Positions 8,338 through 18,299 of a stretch of DNA of 64,000 nucleotides are shown one piece after another (positions within the stretch are counted from its first letter, which is position 1; each line of letters starts with the position of its first letter). Under the pieces are notes generated by a model. That model was not told where the DNA came from and made no database searches. It worked only from the letters and a program-made list of their open reading frames with translations. Position numbers and translations under genes: made by a program. Source of the DNA: Fervidibacillus halotolerans (GTDB lineage Bacteria > Bacillota > Bacilli > Bacillales > Caldibacillaceae); assembly GCF_026547205.1 (NCBI RefSeq), contig NZ_CP106877.1, positions 512,001 through 576,000 on the forward strand, read 5' to 3'.

Positions 8338-9237
8338 ATGACATTACGAATCGAACATGTAACAAAGAAATTTGGAGATTTTACTGCTGTTGATAATTTA
8401 TCATTAACGATACCGGAAAAAGAAATGTTCGGATTTTTAGGTGCAAACGGAGCGGGAAAAACGACGACATTTCGAATCATTCTCGGCTTATTGGAAGCAA
8501 CGGAAGGAAACGTTACATGGAATAACGAAAAAATTAGTTACAAAACAAGTCCTTATATCGGCTATTTACCAGAAGAACGGGGATTGTATCCGAAATTAAA
8601 AGTAAAAGACCAAATTATTTACTTAGCAAGATTGAGAAAAATGAGTAAAAAGGATGCGATAAAAGAACTCGATTATTGGCTAGAAAAATTAAAAGTGCCT
8701 GATTACAAAAATAAAAAGGTCGAGGAGCTATCAAAAGGAAATCAGCAAAAAATCCAATTTATCGCAGCGGTTATTCATAAACCGAAATTGTTAATTTTAG
8801 ATGAACCCTTTTCCGGCTTAGACCCGGTCAATGTCGAAATATTAAAAGAAGCGGTCACCGAATTGAAAAATGCCGGCACATCCATCGTTTTTTCAAGTCA
8901 CCGAATGGAACATGTGGAGGAATTATGCGAATCCCTTTGCATTCTTCATAAGGGGAAAACCGTCGTTTCAGGATCATTGAAGGAAATTAAACGTTCATTT
9001 GGGAGGAAAAACGTTATTATCAATGCGGATTTTGATTTGTCCTTCCTTCAATCGTACCCGGGTGTGGTGAAAATGAAAAAGACGACGGAAGGAGTTATGT
9101 TACAAATCGAAGGGGAAGATGTTGCCGAAAGGATTCAAAGGGAGCTACATGGCAAGGGATTTGTTAGAAAGTTTGTACTGGACGAGCCTTCCTTGAACGA
9201 TATTTTCATTGAGAAAGTGGGTGCAGAATATGAATAA
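8338..9237 (+). CDS. yhaQ: YhaQ, ABC transporter ATP-binding protein (NatA-like)
   Basis: 299 residues. ATG 8338 follows AAAGGAGGAGAGG; the longer frame from 8284 has no ribosome site. Walker A GANGAGKTT is near residue 38, the signature LSKGNQQKIQF near 134, Walker B LLILDEPFSGLD near 153, and the switch His in FSSHRMEHVEE near 187. The C-terminal ~80 residues form the extension typical of NatA-type sodium/drug exporters. It drives the permease YhaP, whose gene overlaps by 8 bases. Confidence 0.9.
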   Translation: MTLRIEHVTKKFGDFTAVDNLSLTIPEKEMFGFLGANGAGKTTTFRIILGLLEATEGNVTWNNEKISYKTSPYIGYLPEERGLYPKLKVKDQIIYLARLRKMSKKDAIKELDYWLEKLKVPDYKNKKVEELSKGNQQKIQFIAAVIHKPKLLILDEPFSGLDPVNVEILKEAVTELKNAGTSIVFSSHRMEHVEELCESLCILHKGKTVVSGSLKEIKRSFGRKNVIINADFDLSFLQSYPGVVKMKKTTEGVMLQIEGEDVAERIQRELHGKGFVRKFVLDEPSLNDIFIEKVGAEYE

Positions 9238-10489
9238 TTTTTGGACGGTTTTATCCCATACATATATTTCAAAAATTCGTTCGAAACAATTTATTGTTAC
9301 AACCCTTTTAACGCTAGCGCTTATTTTAATTATGGCCAATTTTAACAAAATCATTGATTTGTTCAAAGGAGGAGAGGATGAAGCAAAGGTCATTGTCGTC
9401 ATCGATGAGACAAACAAACTATTTACCCCCTTTGAACAGATCGTTCAAACGATTAATCCAGATTTGAAATTGACAAGTGAGGATGCGAGTGAAGAGGATT
9501 TAAAGGAACGAGTATTGAATGATGAGATTTTTGGCTATTTCATTTTGCAATTGGACGAAAATCAGTTGCCAAAGGGGACATATAAAGCAAAATCATTAAC
9601 GAATTTTTCCATTCCGTCCGATTTAAATAACGCCCTTCAACAATTGAAAATGTCTGTGGCTGCTGAAAATTTACAATTATCTGGCGAACAACTCCAAATT
9701 TTAAACAATCCTGCCCAATTCGATGAGGTTGCGCTCGGAAGCCAAGGAAAATCCCAAGAAGAATTAAGTCAAGCCCGTGGACTCGTCTACGTTCTTCTTT
9801 TCGTCATTTACTTCGCCGTCATTATGTATGCGAACATGATTGCGATGGAAGTAGCTACAGAAAAGTCTTCTCGGGTGATGGAAATATTAATTTCGAGCAC
9901 TCCACCGATTACCCAAATGTTTGCAAAAATCATCGGTGTCGCCTTTGTCGGTTTGACCCAACTTGCCCTTTGGCTCGGTGTCGGATATGTGGCAATCAAA
10001 AGAAATTTAAATGATATGACCGGTGGATTTTTCTCCGTATTCGGTTTTGAAAATACACCCCTATCGACGATTATTTATGCCATCGTATTTTTCCTATTAG
10101 GTTTTCTCCTTTATGCGACAATGGCTGCTTTCCTCGGATCATTAGTGAGTCGAATCGAAGACGTGTCGCAAGTAATAAATCCGATGATGTGGCTCATAAT
10201 TATCGGTTTTATTATTGCTGTTAATGGTCTAACTATGCCGGATGCTACATTTATAACGGTCACTTCATATATACCGTTTTTTACACCGATGATCATGTTT
10301 TTGCGTGTCGGTTTATTGGATCTCCCCCTTTGGGAACCGATTCTAAGTATTGTATTAATGATTTTAACGATTGGGATATTTGCGGTATTCGGTGCAAGGG
10401 TCTATAAGGGTGGCGTTTTAATGTACGGAAACACCGGTGCATTGAAAAATATTAAAAAAGCGTTGCAATTGACAAAGAGCGAAAGATAA
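9230..10489 (+). CDS. yhaP: YhaP, ABC transporter permease (NatB-like)
   Basis: 419 residues, equal to my recollection of B. subtilis YhaP. The ATG at 9230 overlaps the yhaQ stop. One N-terminal membrane helix (VTTLLTLALILIMANF) precedes a large extracellular domain of about 150 residues, then five or more helices from residue 188 on (VYVLLFVIYFAVIMYANM, GVAFVGLTQLALWLGVGYV and others), the ABC2-type NatB layout. The cytoplasmic motif MEVATEKSSRVMEILISS is typical of these exporters. Substrate unknown; sodium or a toxic compound is likely by family. Confidence 0.9.
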   Translation: MNNFWTVLSHTYISKIRSKQFIVTTLLTLALILIMANFNKIIDLFKGGEDEAKVIVVIDETNKLFTPFEQIVQTINPDLKLTSEDASEEDLKERVLNDEIFGYFILQLDENQLPKGTYKAKSLTNFSIPSDLNNALQQLKMSVAAENLQLSGEQLQILNNPAQFDEVALGSQGKSQEELSQARGLVYVLLFVIYFAVIMYANMIAMEVATEKSSRVMEILISSTPPITQMFAKIIGVAFVGLTQLALWLGVGYVAIKRNLNDMTGGFFSVFGFENTPLSTIIYAIVFFLLGFLLYATMAAFLGSLVSRIEDVSQVINPMMWLIIIGFIIAVNGLTMPDATFITVTSYIPFFTPMIMFLRVGLLDLPLWEPILSIVLMILTIGIFAVFGARVYKGGVLMYGNTGALKNIKKALQLTKSER

Positions 10490-10503
10490 TTGAATTTTCA
10501 AGT

Positions 10504-10549
10504 GGGCAGTTCTCGGTCTCGAAATAAACGAGCGGGGGCTGCCTTTTTT
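10504..10549 (+). terminator. Terminator after yhaQP
   Basis: GGCAG / CTGCC outer stem with an inner CTCG / CGAG stem, then TTTTTT. Confidence 0.7.
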
Positions 10550-10926
10550 CATAAGAAGTATCCGTATAGATAATATATGTACGAAATTCACAGAGCTGTG
10601 GGAAAAACGAGCGAGATCATTTCCGAAAAGGAGAAACGAACGGGAAGGCTCAATGGCTAACCTTAAAAGGGGAATGAATTCCACGTAAATCAACTCTTCC
10701 TCATCCAATTACGGCATTTTGAAACGAATCCCATTTCGTCAAGGAGAGCAAATAAAGTGCGGTAGCTGAAATTGTGCGAAGGAAGCGTATTGGAATACGA
10801 GATATGTAAGGACAATCGAGAAAAGTTTCTCACATACCTAGGAAATTATGAATGGTATCCGATAATTATTCAAGGTATAATAAAAAAGAACATGTATTCG
10901 CCATATTGTGTACGAGGTGTTTTTTT
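10550..10926. other. Intergenic upstream of yhaO
   Basis: 377 bases with no convincing gene. A frame from 10772 has no ribosome site and runs into yhaO. TATAAT at 10876-10881 is a good -10 without a clear -35 and probably belongs to the yhaONM promoter. Confidence 0.5.
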
Positions 10927-12150
10927 ATGGAAACAATCAAATTTATCCATTGTGCAGATTTGCATTTAGACAGTCCATTTGTCGGTTTGAACACATTGCC
11001 GAATAAGATATATGAGCAGGTGAAGGAATCAACTTTTCGTGCCTTTTCTAAGGTCGTTGATTTGGCCATTGAGTTCTCTGTCGATTTTGTCATTATTGCA
11101 GGCGATTTATACGATGGGGAAGATCGAAGTATACGGGCGCAATTGTTTTTGAAAAAGGAACTGGAAAGGTTGGAAAAGCAGGGGATTCACGCCTTCATCG
11201 TTCACGGGAACCACGATCATTTAGGAGGAAAATGGACAAAAGTCAATATGCCTTCGAATACCCACATTTTTCCTCCAAAAGCGAAAATGATTCCCTTTAC
11301 GACGAAAACAGGTGGGAAGATTCATTTGTATGGATACAGTTACCCGAGTAAACATGTTTATGAAAAGATTGTTGAACGTTATGAAAAGGTCGATGGGGCA
11401 GACTATCATATCGGAATTTTACACGGTCATGATTCTTTAGATAATCGTCACTACCGTTATGCACCTTTCCAAGTTACTGATTTATTGGACAAAGATTTTG
11501 ATTACTGGGCGCTTGGGCACATTCACAAAACTCGAATATTACATGAAAATCCGTATATTGTTTATCCAGGAAATATCCAAGGTCGAAATCCGAAAGAAGA
11601 TGGTCCAAAGGGTTGCTATGTTGTTGAGATGAATCCATATCGGACCTCGGTTACGTTCCACGAAACGAATGTGATTTTATGGGATGCGATTGAACTTACG
11701 GATGAAGAAACGTTCGAACAGTTTGATCAACTATATAATCGGCTCATCCGCTTGAAGGAAAGAATGAGGCGTAAGAAAAAATCTGTGATTTTAGATATCT
11801 CTCTTTCAAAAAAACAACTATCTTCCTCCTTAATCGAACTTGTGGAATCGGAGGAATTGTTAGATTTGTTGAGGGAAGGGGAAGAGAAGGAACTTCCATT
11901 CGTATGGGTTCGCTCCCTTTCGTTTTCTGATGAAAATTCCATGTCCATTTTCTTAAATGAAAATCATGAATTTTTCCGAGAATTGAACGAATCCCTTCAT
12001 CAATTGGACAATTTTGAACGACCCCTTGCCCCCTTATTTTCCCATCGAGTAGCGAAAAAATATATTCAACCTTTTACAAAGGAAGAGGAGATGGAAATAA
12101 AGGGAAAAGTTCAACAACTATTTTCCCGATATTTTTCCACAAAGGGTTAG
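10927..12150 (+). CDS. yhaO: YhaO, Mre11/SbcD-like DNA repair phosphoesterase
   Basis: 407 residues. ATG 10927 follows GAGGTG; the frame extends upstream but without another ribosome site. The calcineurin-like phosphoesterase motifs are all present: HCADLHLDSPF at 8-18, IAGDLYDGED near 58, VHGNHDH near 95, GILHGHDS near 168, and ALGHIHK near 196. These residues bind the two Mn ions in Mre11/SbcD nucleases. The C-terminal third is a helical cap. yhaN follows 54 bases later and encodes the SMC-like ATPase partner, so the pair resembles a Mre11-Rad50/SbcCD complex. Confidence 0.9.
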   Translation: METIKFIHCADLHLDSPFVGLNTLPNKIYEQVKESTFRAFSKVVDLAIEFSVDFVIIAGDLYDGEDRSIRAQLFLKKELERLEKQGIHAFIVHGNHDHLGGKWTKVNMPSNTHIFPPKAKMIPFTTKTGGKIHLYGYSYPSKHVYEKIVERYEKVDGADYHIGILHGHDSLDNRHYRYAPFQVTDLLDKDFDYWALGHIHKTRILHENPYIVYPGNIQGRNPKEDGPKGCYVVEMNPYRTSVTFHETNVILWDAIELTDEETFEQFDQLYNRLIRLKERMRRKKKSVILDISLSKKQLSSSLIELVESEELLDLLREGEEKELPFVWVRSLSFSDENSMSIFLNENHEFFRELNESLHQLDNFERPLAPLFSHRVAKKYIQPFTKEEEMEIKGKVQQLFSRYFSTKG

Positions 12151-12204
12151 AATATCTGTTCGTTCATAAAATGATCCTTGTTCTGATTTAGGAGGTTGTA
12201 ACAT

Positions 12205-15165
12205 TTGAAAATAAAAGAATTAACCATTTATGGATACGGGAAATTTGAACTTTTTTCTTTGAAAAATCTCGGCTCCTTACAAGTAATTTACGGACCGAAT
12301 GAAGCGGGAAAATCGACGATCTTGTCCTTTATCCAAAGCATCCTCTTCGGATTTCCATTGAAAAATAGTCAAGAATCCCGTTTTGAACCGAAAAGTCATT
12401 CAAAATACGGTGGGCAGCTGGTCATTGAACTTGATGACCATCAAATTGCCCGTATAGAACGGGTAAAGGGAAGAGCGACGGGTGATGTTACTGTAACCTT
12501 GGAAAATGGTGTAATTGGTGGGGAAGAGCTGTTAAAGGAAATATTAGGTGGACTCGATCGCCATCTGTTTCAAGGTATTTATTCTTTTAATATCCATGGG
12601 TTACAAAACGTACATAAATTAAAGGGAGAAAATCTCAATCGATTTTTGTTTTCAACTGGTACGATTGGAACAGATCAGTTGATGGAGTTGGAAAATACCC
12701 TTGAAAAAGAAATGGAAAAACGATTTAAAAAAGCTGGTACAAAACCGGAACTTAATCGAAAACTAAATGAATTAAAGGAAATTGAAACCCAGTTAAAGAG
12801 AAGCCAAGAACAAATTGATCATTATGACCGACTGGTGACAAGTAGGGATGAAATGGAAAAAAAACTTTACGATTTACGTATGCAATTGAAGCAGATCGAT
12901 GAACAATTGATTAGAATGAAAGAATGGAACCGAATGTATCCCCTACTTGTGGAAAAACAACAATTGCTTCAAGATTTATCAAAATTGAAAGAGGTACGTT
13001 TTCCGAAGGACGGAAGAAGGCGATTTGAGCAATTGGAATTGGAGAAACTATCGGTAGAAAAACGGATCGCATCTTTCACCGAACGGAAAAACCAATTGAA
13101 TCAAGAAATCAAACAGCTCAACATTGAAAATGCATTCATCGAAAATGAAGGGAAGTTGAATTGGCTAATTGAAGATCTTCCAAACTATCAATCCCTTGTC
13201 GATCAAAAAATGAAGATTGAACAAGATTTGGAACAATTGATCGATGAGGAGCAACAACTTGCGTCGAAATTAGATTTAGGCTGCCCTGTTAATGAAGTGG
13301 AGCGGTTCGATCTTAGTTTTGCTGTTAAAGATACAATTTTAGACTTAATGAGTCGGAAGGAATTTTTAAAGAAACAGCGGAAAGAACTGGATCAACAGGA
13401 TGAAATCATTCGGTTTAAATTAAAGGAAAAAAAACGAGAATTAAACGATTTAGTAAAGAAAAAACTTCCCGATGAAGAAATTACAAAATTAAAACGTATT
13501 TTAGAGAATGAAGGGGAAAGACAATTATTAGAAAAGGAAAAAAGATGGATCATCAACCAATTAGATGAACTTGAACATACTCCTTTCCAAAATGTAAATG
13601 GGAACTTCCGGATGCCAAAGGTGATTGGCATCTTCCTCATGATGGTTTTTGCCATCACATCCCTTTTATTCAACTATTATGAAATGGCCATCGCCTTTTT
13701 CTCTTCAACTATTATAATGATTCTCTTTTTTTTCGGTATGGGTAAAAGGGAATCCAAGGGGAAATCGACGTCCAATCTTCCATTAAAAAATCGTTTGGAA
13801 CAAGTTGAAAATAAATTAAAAGAAAAAACTTCCTATCCATTCGATCCGTATCAAGCAAAAATGCTATTGGAAAAGGATTCGGACATTGAAAAGAGAATTG
13901 AACTGGAGAGAATGAACGTTCGCCTTTTAGAAGATCAATTTGAACAAATAACGATTGCTAATGAAAAATGGGAATATGACTGGAATCGTATAGAAAAGGA
14001 ATTAAAACAAATAGGAGATCTGTTTTATTTAAAGCCGAATATTTCACAACAACATCTTCCGGAAAGTTTTGATCTTCTAGAAAAAATAAAAAATATCCAA
14101 ATGGAAAAAAAGCGACTAACAGAACAACGAAGACATCTGGATGAAATGTTGGAATCTAGGGAAGAACAAATCGAAGAATTAAAGAAACAAATGTCCATCC
14201 AGGGCACATCCTACCATGAAAGAGTGTTATACTTAAAACAGAAAATGGCTGCTGTAAAAGAACAATATCGAAAAAGAAAGGAATTGGTCGATCAAAAGGA
14301 AGAATTGAACAAAGAATTAAATAGCCTAAAGGAAGAACTCCGATTGATCGATGAAAAAGAAGCACAATTATTTAAAGAAGCAAACTCGGATTCAGCCGAT
14401 TCGTTTTTAGCAATGGAAGAAAAAGCAAAAAGGCGTGCTCATTATTTGGAGAAAATCCAATTAATTGAAAAACAAATTGAAATATCGGGCATTTCCGTTG
14501 AATCTCTACAACCGCTTTCGAAGCCTTTTACGGAAAGTGCATTTTTAGAGATGGAAGAAAAGAAAAAGGAATTAAAAAGTGAGATCGATCGGCTAGAACA
14601 ACAACGGGCCTCCATCAATTATGAAATTTTACAAATCGAACAAGGTGGCATTTATTCGGATTTGTTGCAAAAATTCCATCAAGCAAAATATGAGTTTGCA
14701 GAAATGGCAAAAGCTTGGTCCGTGTATGCAACAGCCTACTATTGTTTACGTCAAAGTATGGAAAAATATAAAGCTGAAAAACTTCCAAAAATCCTTCAAA
14801 AGGCTTCCGAATATTTTCGAATATTAACAGAAGGCAGCTATTCAACAATCCATTTGGATCGAAAAAAAGATGTATTATACGTTCAGCGTGCGGACGGGTT
14901 GATTTTTTCTCCCGACGAATTAAGTCAAGCAACGGGTGAACAATTGTACGTTAGCATTCGTTTTGCCCTAGCTAAAACGTTAAACGAACGAAAAAAATAT
15001 CCACTTTTGATCGATGACGGTTTCGTCCATTTTGATGAACGGCGATTGAAACAAATGATGCTCGTATTGAAGGATTTGGCGAAGGAGCAACAAATTTTCT
15101 TTTTTACATGTCACAAATCATTACTTTCATTTTTTAATCAAGAAGCGATTATTCACCTTCCCTAA
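12205..15165 (+). CDS. yhaN: YhaN, Rad50/SbcC-like ATPase with a central membrane hairpin
   Basis: 986 residues from a TTG at 12205, with AGGAGG 8 bases before it. Walker A YGPNEAGKST lies near residue 30 and the C-terminal half of the ATPase ends the protein: signature LSQATGEQLYVSIRFALA and Walker B PLLIDDGFVHFDE near 933. Between the two heads run long charged coiled coils. At about residues 472-515 the coil is interrupted by two hydrophobic stretches (IGIFLMMVFAITSLLF and AIAFFSSTIIMILFFF). There is no CxxC zinc hook. It is likely the partner of YhaO, held at the membrane. Confidence 0.9.
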   Translation: MKIKELTIYGYGKFELFSLKNLGSLQVIYGPNEAGKSTILSFIQSILFGFPLKNSQESRFEPKSHSKYGGQLVIELDDHQIARIERVKGRATGDVTVTLENGVIGGEELLKEILGGLDRHLFQGIYSFNIHGLQNVHKLKGENLNRFLFSTGTIGTDQLMELENTLEKEMEKRFKKAGTKPELNRKLNELKEIETQLKRSQEQIDHYDRLVTSRDEMEKKLYDLRMQLKQIDEQLIRMKEWNRMYPLLVEKQQLLQDLSKLKEVRFPKDGRRRFEQLELEKLSVEKRIASFTERKNQLNQEIKQLNIENAFIENEGKLNWLIEDLPNYQSLVDQKMKIEQDLEQLIDEEQQLASKLDLGCPVNEVERFDLSFAVKDTILDLMSRKEFLKKQRKELDQQDEIIRFKLKEKKRELNDLVKKKLPDEEITKLKRILENEGERQLLEKEKRWIINQLDELEHTPFQNVNGNFRMPKVIGIFLMMVFAITSLLFNYYEMAIAFFSSTIIMILFFFGMGKRESKGKSTSNLPLKNRLEQVENKLKEKTSYPFDPYQAKMLLEKDSDIEKRIELERMNVRLLEDQFEQITIANEKWEYDWNRIEKELKQIGDLFYLKPNISQQHLPESFDLLEKIKNIQMEKKRLTEQRRHLDEMLESREEQIEELKKQMSIQGTSYHERVLYLKQKMAAVKEQYRKRKELVDQKEELNKELNSLKEELRLIDEKEAQLFKEANSDSADSFLAMEEKAKRRAHYLEKIQLIEKQIEISGISVESLQPLSKPFTESAFLEMEEKKKELKSEIDRLEQQRASINYEILQIEQGGIYSDLLQKFHQAKYEFAEMAKAWSVYATAYYCLRQSMEKYKAEKLPKILQKASEYFRILTEGSYSTIHLDRKKDVLYVQRADGLIFSPDELSQATGEQLYVSIRFALAKTLNERKKYPLLIDDGFVHFDERRLKQMMLVLKDLAKEQQIFFFTCHKSLLSFFNQEAIIHLP

Positions 15166-15214
15166 TCTCCTTCGTGGGAGAAGGAAAATTATACATGCTT
15201 AATAGGAGGTTTCT

Positions 15215-16159
15215 ATGAAAAAAGGAATTAGTTTTATGGAAGCTGGGGAACAGGTCGAACAGTTTTTATTAATAAAAAGTAGTACGAAAGGCATTGCCAG
15301 TAACGGAAAGCCTTTTTTAACATTAATCCTCCAAGATAAAAGCGGGGAAATTGAAGCGAAATTATGGGATGTTACCGAAGAAATTGAAAAAACGTACGTT
15401 GAACAAACGATCGTTAAAATTAGTGGAGATATTCAAAATTATCGAGGAAAACTGCAATTACGTATACGAAAAATTCGCCCAGCATCTCCGAAGGAAAATT
15501 TGCAAATCGAGGATTTAATTGAAAAGGCACCTTTAGAAAAAGATGTGATGTTTAATAAAATTACCGAGTATATTTTTGAAATGGAAAATCCGAATATCCA
15601 ACGTCTTACCCGTTATCTCGTGAAAAAATATGAAAGGGATCTTTTAGAATATCCGGCAGCGACGAAAAATCATCATGAGTTTTATTCGGGACTTGCATAT
15701 CACGTCGTCTCGATGTTGGATTTAGCTAAGGCAATTGTCAATCTCTATCCTTCCATCAATAAAGATTTCCTTTATGCTGGAATTATCCTTCACGATTTAG
15801 GTAAAGTCATTGAATTGTCGGGACCGATTGCCACCTCCTATACGACGGAAGGAAAACTATTAGGACATATTACAATTATGGTGAACGAAATTGCAAAAGC
15901 GGCAGAGGAATTGAACATTCAGGGGGAAGAAGTGCTAATCTTGCAACATATCGTGTTGAGCCATCACGGAAAATCCGAATGGGGGAGTCCGAAACCCCCG
16001 ATGATTTTGGAAGCGGAAGTGCTCCATTATATCGATAATTTGGATGCAAAAATCAATATGATCAATCGGGCCCTTGAAAAAACGAAACCGGGAGAATTTA
16101 CAGAACGAATTTTTGCCCTTGACAATCGCTCATTTTATAAACCGAAACTTGATTCGTAA
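15215..16159 (+). CDS. yhaM: YhaM, 3'-5' exoribonuclease
   Basis: 314 residues. ATG 15215 follows AGGAGGTTTCT. Residues ~14-95 form an OB-fold nucleic-acid-binding domain ([18 protein letters not shown]). The HD domain follows, with His163, the pair His193-Asp194 (ILHDLGK) and [10 protein letters not shown] near 253. YhaM degrades RNA from the 3' end with Mn and has been implicated in DNA replication as well. It lies 49 bases after yhaN, and no terminator separates the two, so the three genes form one operon. Confidence 0.9.
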   Translation: MKKGISFMEAGEQVEQFLLIKSSTKGIASNGKPFLTLILQDKSGEIEAKLWDVTEEIEKTYVEQTIVKISGDIQNYRGKLQLRIRKIRPASPKENLQIEDLIEKAPLEKDVMFNKITEYIFEMENPNIQRLTRYLVKKYERDLLEYPAATKNHHEFYSGLAYHVVSMLDLAKAIVNLYPSINKDFLYAGIILHDLGKVIELSGPIATSYTTEGKLLGHITIMVNEIAKAAEELNIQGEEVLILQHIVLSHHGKSEWGSPKPPMILEAEVLHYIDNLDAKINMINRALEKTKPGEFTERIFALDNRSFYKPKLDS

Positions 16160-16189
16160 AAATTAGCACTCGCACTACAACAAATATGC

Positions 16190-16243
16190 TCCCCTATAAG
16201 GAGTCAGATTTTAAAAAACTGGCTGCTTATGGGGGATTTTTTA
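16190..16243 (+). terminator. Terminator of yhaONM
   Basis: TCCCCTATAAG pairs with CTTATGGGGGA over a 25-base loop, followed by TTTTTT. Confidence 0.75.
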
Positions 16244-16334
16244 TGTCCAAAAGATCCTATACTCTTGTAGAAAGAATGGGAAGTATGAAAGGAAGTTGAA
16301 GCTTTTTAAAACATTGGATGAAAAAAAGAGGTGA

Positions 16335-16583
16335 GGAAATTTTTCTGTTGAATTAAAGGGTGAAGGTTTCCATTCGTTTGTAAATGTAGGAGATCATGTA
16401 AAAACAGGGGATCAGCTAATCGAAGTAGATTTTCATTTCATCCATTTACAAGGGAAAAACACGATTCCCCCTGTTATTGTATCCAATCATGATCAAATGG
16501 AGATTAATTTGGCTATTCATGATATGAAAAATGTACAGGCGGGAGAAGATCTCCTTTTTACAATCGATCTGGTCCGTAATTGA
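16335..16583 (+). pseudogene. Headless EIIA-Glc (PTS) remnant
   Basis: An open frame with no start codon, bounded upstream by an in-frame TGA at 16332. It encodes 82 residues beginning GNFSVELKGEGFHSF, then VGDHVKTGDQLIEVDF and PPVIVSNHDQM. This matches the C-terminal half of glucose-type EIIA domains, where VxLxGEGF follows the phosphorylated His loop. The N-terminal part with both active-site histidines is missing and I could not find it upstream in any frame. AGAGGTGAGG remains just before the frame. It is most simply a decaying PTS gene fragment in the yhaM-yhaL gap. Confidence 0.7.
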
Positions 16584-16797
16584 AGGATAGGGATGCGTAT
16601 CGGAAACGAACTATTCTAAGATGTGAAAATAAAATCATACAAAATGCCTAGTAAAGAAAAGTTCTTTGTAGGATGAACGTTTATTGGATTCAAATTCCCT
16701 TTCCGATGTCATATGAAAACATAAAGTGAATAGGATGGTAGTAGAAAGAAGTAGGACAACCTACCTGAATTTTAAACATAGTAAAGGAGGAAAGGGA

Positions 16798-16986
16798 ATG
16801 GATTTTCCATTTTGGCTTTGGTTAGTAATTGTGGGCATTTTTTTTAGTGCATATATGACGATACGAACGAATAAAGAAGAGCGGGAAATGGAAAGAAAAC
16901 TAGCAGAGAAGGAAGGGGAAGTGTATTTGGAGCGGATAAAAAAGGAACGGGAGCGAAGAAAAAAATTATCCTCAGACACATCCTAA
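16798..16986 (+). CDS. yhaL: YhaL, small single-pass sporulation-associated protein
   Basis: 62 residues. ATG 16798 has a near-perfect AAAGGAGGAAAGG; the longer frame from 16726 lacks one. Residues 3-20 form a membrane helix (FPFWLWLVIVGIFFSAYM) followed by a highly charged cytoplasmic tail rich in Glu, Lys and Arg. Size, composition and location between yhaM and prsA fit B. subtilis YhaL. Its mechanism is not known to me. Confidence 0.8.
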   Translation: MDFPFWLWLVIVGIFFSAYMTIRTNKEEREMERKLAEKEGEVYLERIKKERERRKKLSSDTS

Positions 16987-17003
16987 AGGGTGGAAAAGAG
17001 GAG

Positions 17004-17041
17004 AAAAGGGGAACCGGTTATTTGTCCGGAACCCCTTTTTC
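17004..17041. terminator. Bidirectional terminator between yhaL and prsA
   Basis: AAAAGGGG-AA-CCGG pairs with CCGG-AA-CCCCTTTT, with T-runs on both strands, serving the convergent yhaL and prsA. Confidence 0.8.
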
Positions 17042-17057
17042 AATGCGTTCATCTATT

Positions 17058-17924
17058 TTACTCTTGTTTAAATAAATCTTTGAAGTCGGAATCGTTAATT
17101 TTAATATCGGCGTTATCGACTAATTTATCAAGCGCTCCTTGGACGACATCGTTTGTTAGTTTCGATTGTTTCACCTTTTCGATTAATTCCTTTTTCATAT
17201 CTTCGTACGATTGAACATCTTCTTTTTGTTCCACTTTCGTAGCTTGAATGATGTGGAATCCATATTCGGTTTCAATCGGTTCGGAAATTTCTCCTTCTTT
17301 TAATTCGAAGGCGGCTGCTTTAAATTCGGACACGAGGTTTGCTGGATCTAAAACTCCGAGGTCGCCTCCGTTTTCTGCAGAAGCCGTATCTTGTGAATAT
17401 TCTTTTGCCAAGTCTTCAAATTTTTCCCCGTTATTAAGCTTATCTAATACTTCCTGTGCTGTTTCTTCATCATTAACAAGGATATGACGGGCTGTCACTG
17501 TTTTCGTTTCATAATTATATTGTTGTTTTAATTCTTCCTCTGAGACTTCCATTCCATCCATCGCAGCTTTTTCTTGAAGTAGACCAAGTTCGGCCGATTG
17601 AATCATGGAATTGTATTGATCAGTATTGGCTTTTAATTGTTCCAATACGGTTTCATAACTATCTTCACCATAGTACGATTTCAAAAAATTCACTAAATAT
17701 TCTTCGATTTCTTCATCGGTTACTTCATACTTATCGGAAAGAACTTTTTTATAGACTAATTCTTGAAGGGTTGCTTCTCCATAACGGTCTTTTAATACTT
17801 CATAAAATTCTTCCTTCGTTATATCCCCTGCTTTTGATTCAACGATGACATCACCATTGTTACATGCGGATAGTGCGAAAACGCCAGCGGCTAAAGTAAT
17901 GGTAAGTAAAAGTTTTTTCTTCAT
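17058..17924 (-). CDS. prsA: PrsA, extracytoplasmic foldase lipoprotein
   Basis: 288 residues. It folds exported proteins on the outer face of the membrane as a peptidyl-prolyl isomerase. The lipobox LSAC puts the lipidated Cys at residue 21, after a KKKLLL signal. The parvulin domain runs from about residue 135 to 225 (ARHILVNDEETAQEVLDKL, GGDLGVLD, EPIETEYGFHIIQ). SurA-like helical flanks lie on both sides. AGGAG precedes ATG 17924. Hpr, encoded nearby, regulates secreted proteases in the family, and ecsAB is also secretion-related. Confidence 0.95.
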   Translation of the reverse strand: MKKKLLLTITLAAGVFALSACNNGDVIVESKAGDITKEEFYEVLKDRYGEATLQELVYKKVLSDKYEVTDEEIEEYLVNFLKSYYGEDSYETVLEQLKANTDQYNSMIQSAELGLLQEKAAMDGMEVSEEELKQQYNYETKTVTARHILVNDEETAQEVLDKLNNGEKFEDLAKEYSQDTASAENGGDLGVLDPANLVSEFKAAAFELKEGEISEPIETEYGFHIIQATKVEQKEDVQSYEDMKKELIEKVKQSKLTNDVVQGALDKLVDNADIKINDSDFKDLFKQE

Positions 17925-18299
17925 TTTCGATTAACAACTCCTATTAAATTTAATTCTTCGTCAGTCAAAATTTTCTACAAGATACACTATAACATAAAAG
18001 TCGATAAGAGAAAAAGCTTTTTTGGAACGAAAAGATGATCGATTAACGAAATCGAAGGAACGAAACAGATACAAATGATAAAGTGTATGTTCAGCCTGAA
18101 GCTTCCTTTACGAATCCTAAACATTGCCCTTACGGCTAAAATTATTTTGGAATAAAATGGAAATTACACTCCAGTTTCAATAAGGCACTTGTTTACAATT
18201 ATGATTGTTATACAGAAGCCAAACTATGTTTTCCATTCTTCGTACGTAAAAGATGTCAAACATCCTTTTGTAAAAAGGGATCGTCAAGGTGGCGACTGA
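17925..18299. other. Intergenic upstream of prsA
   Basis: 375 bases, A/T-rich. I see only the prsA ribosome site AATAGGAG at its left end and no convincing gene or clear promoter. Confidence 0.5.

Noticed and set aside
10772-10969. 65-codon frame upstream of yhaO
   Set aside because: No ribosome site; it runs through the likely yhaO promoter and into the yhaO gene in another frame.
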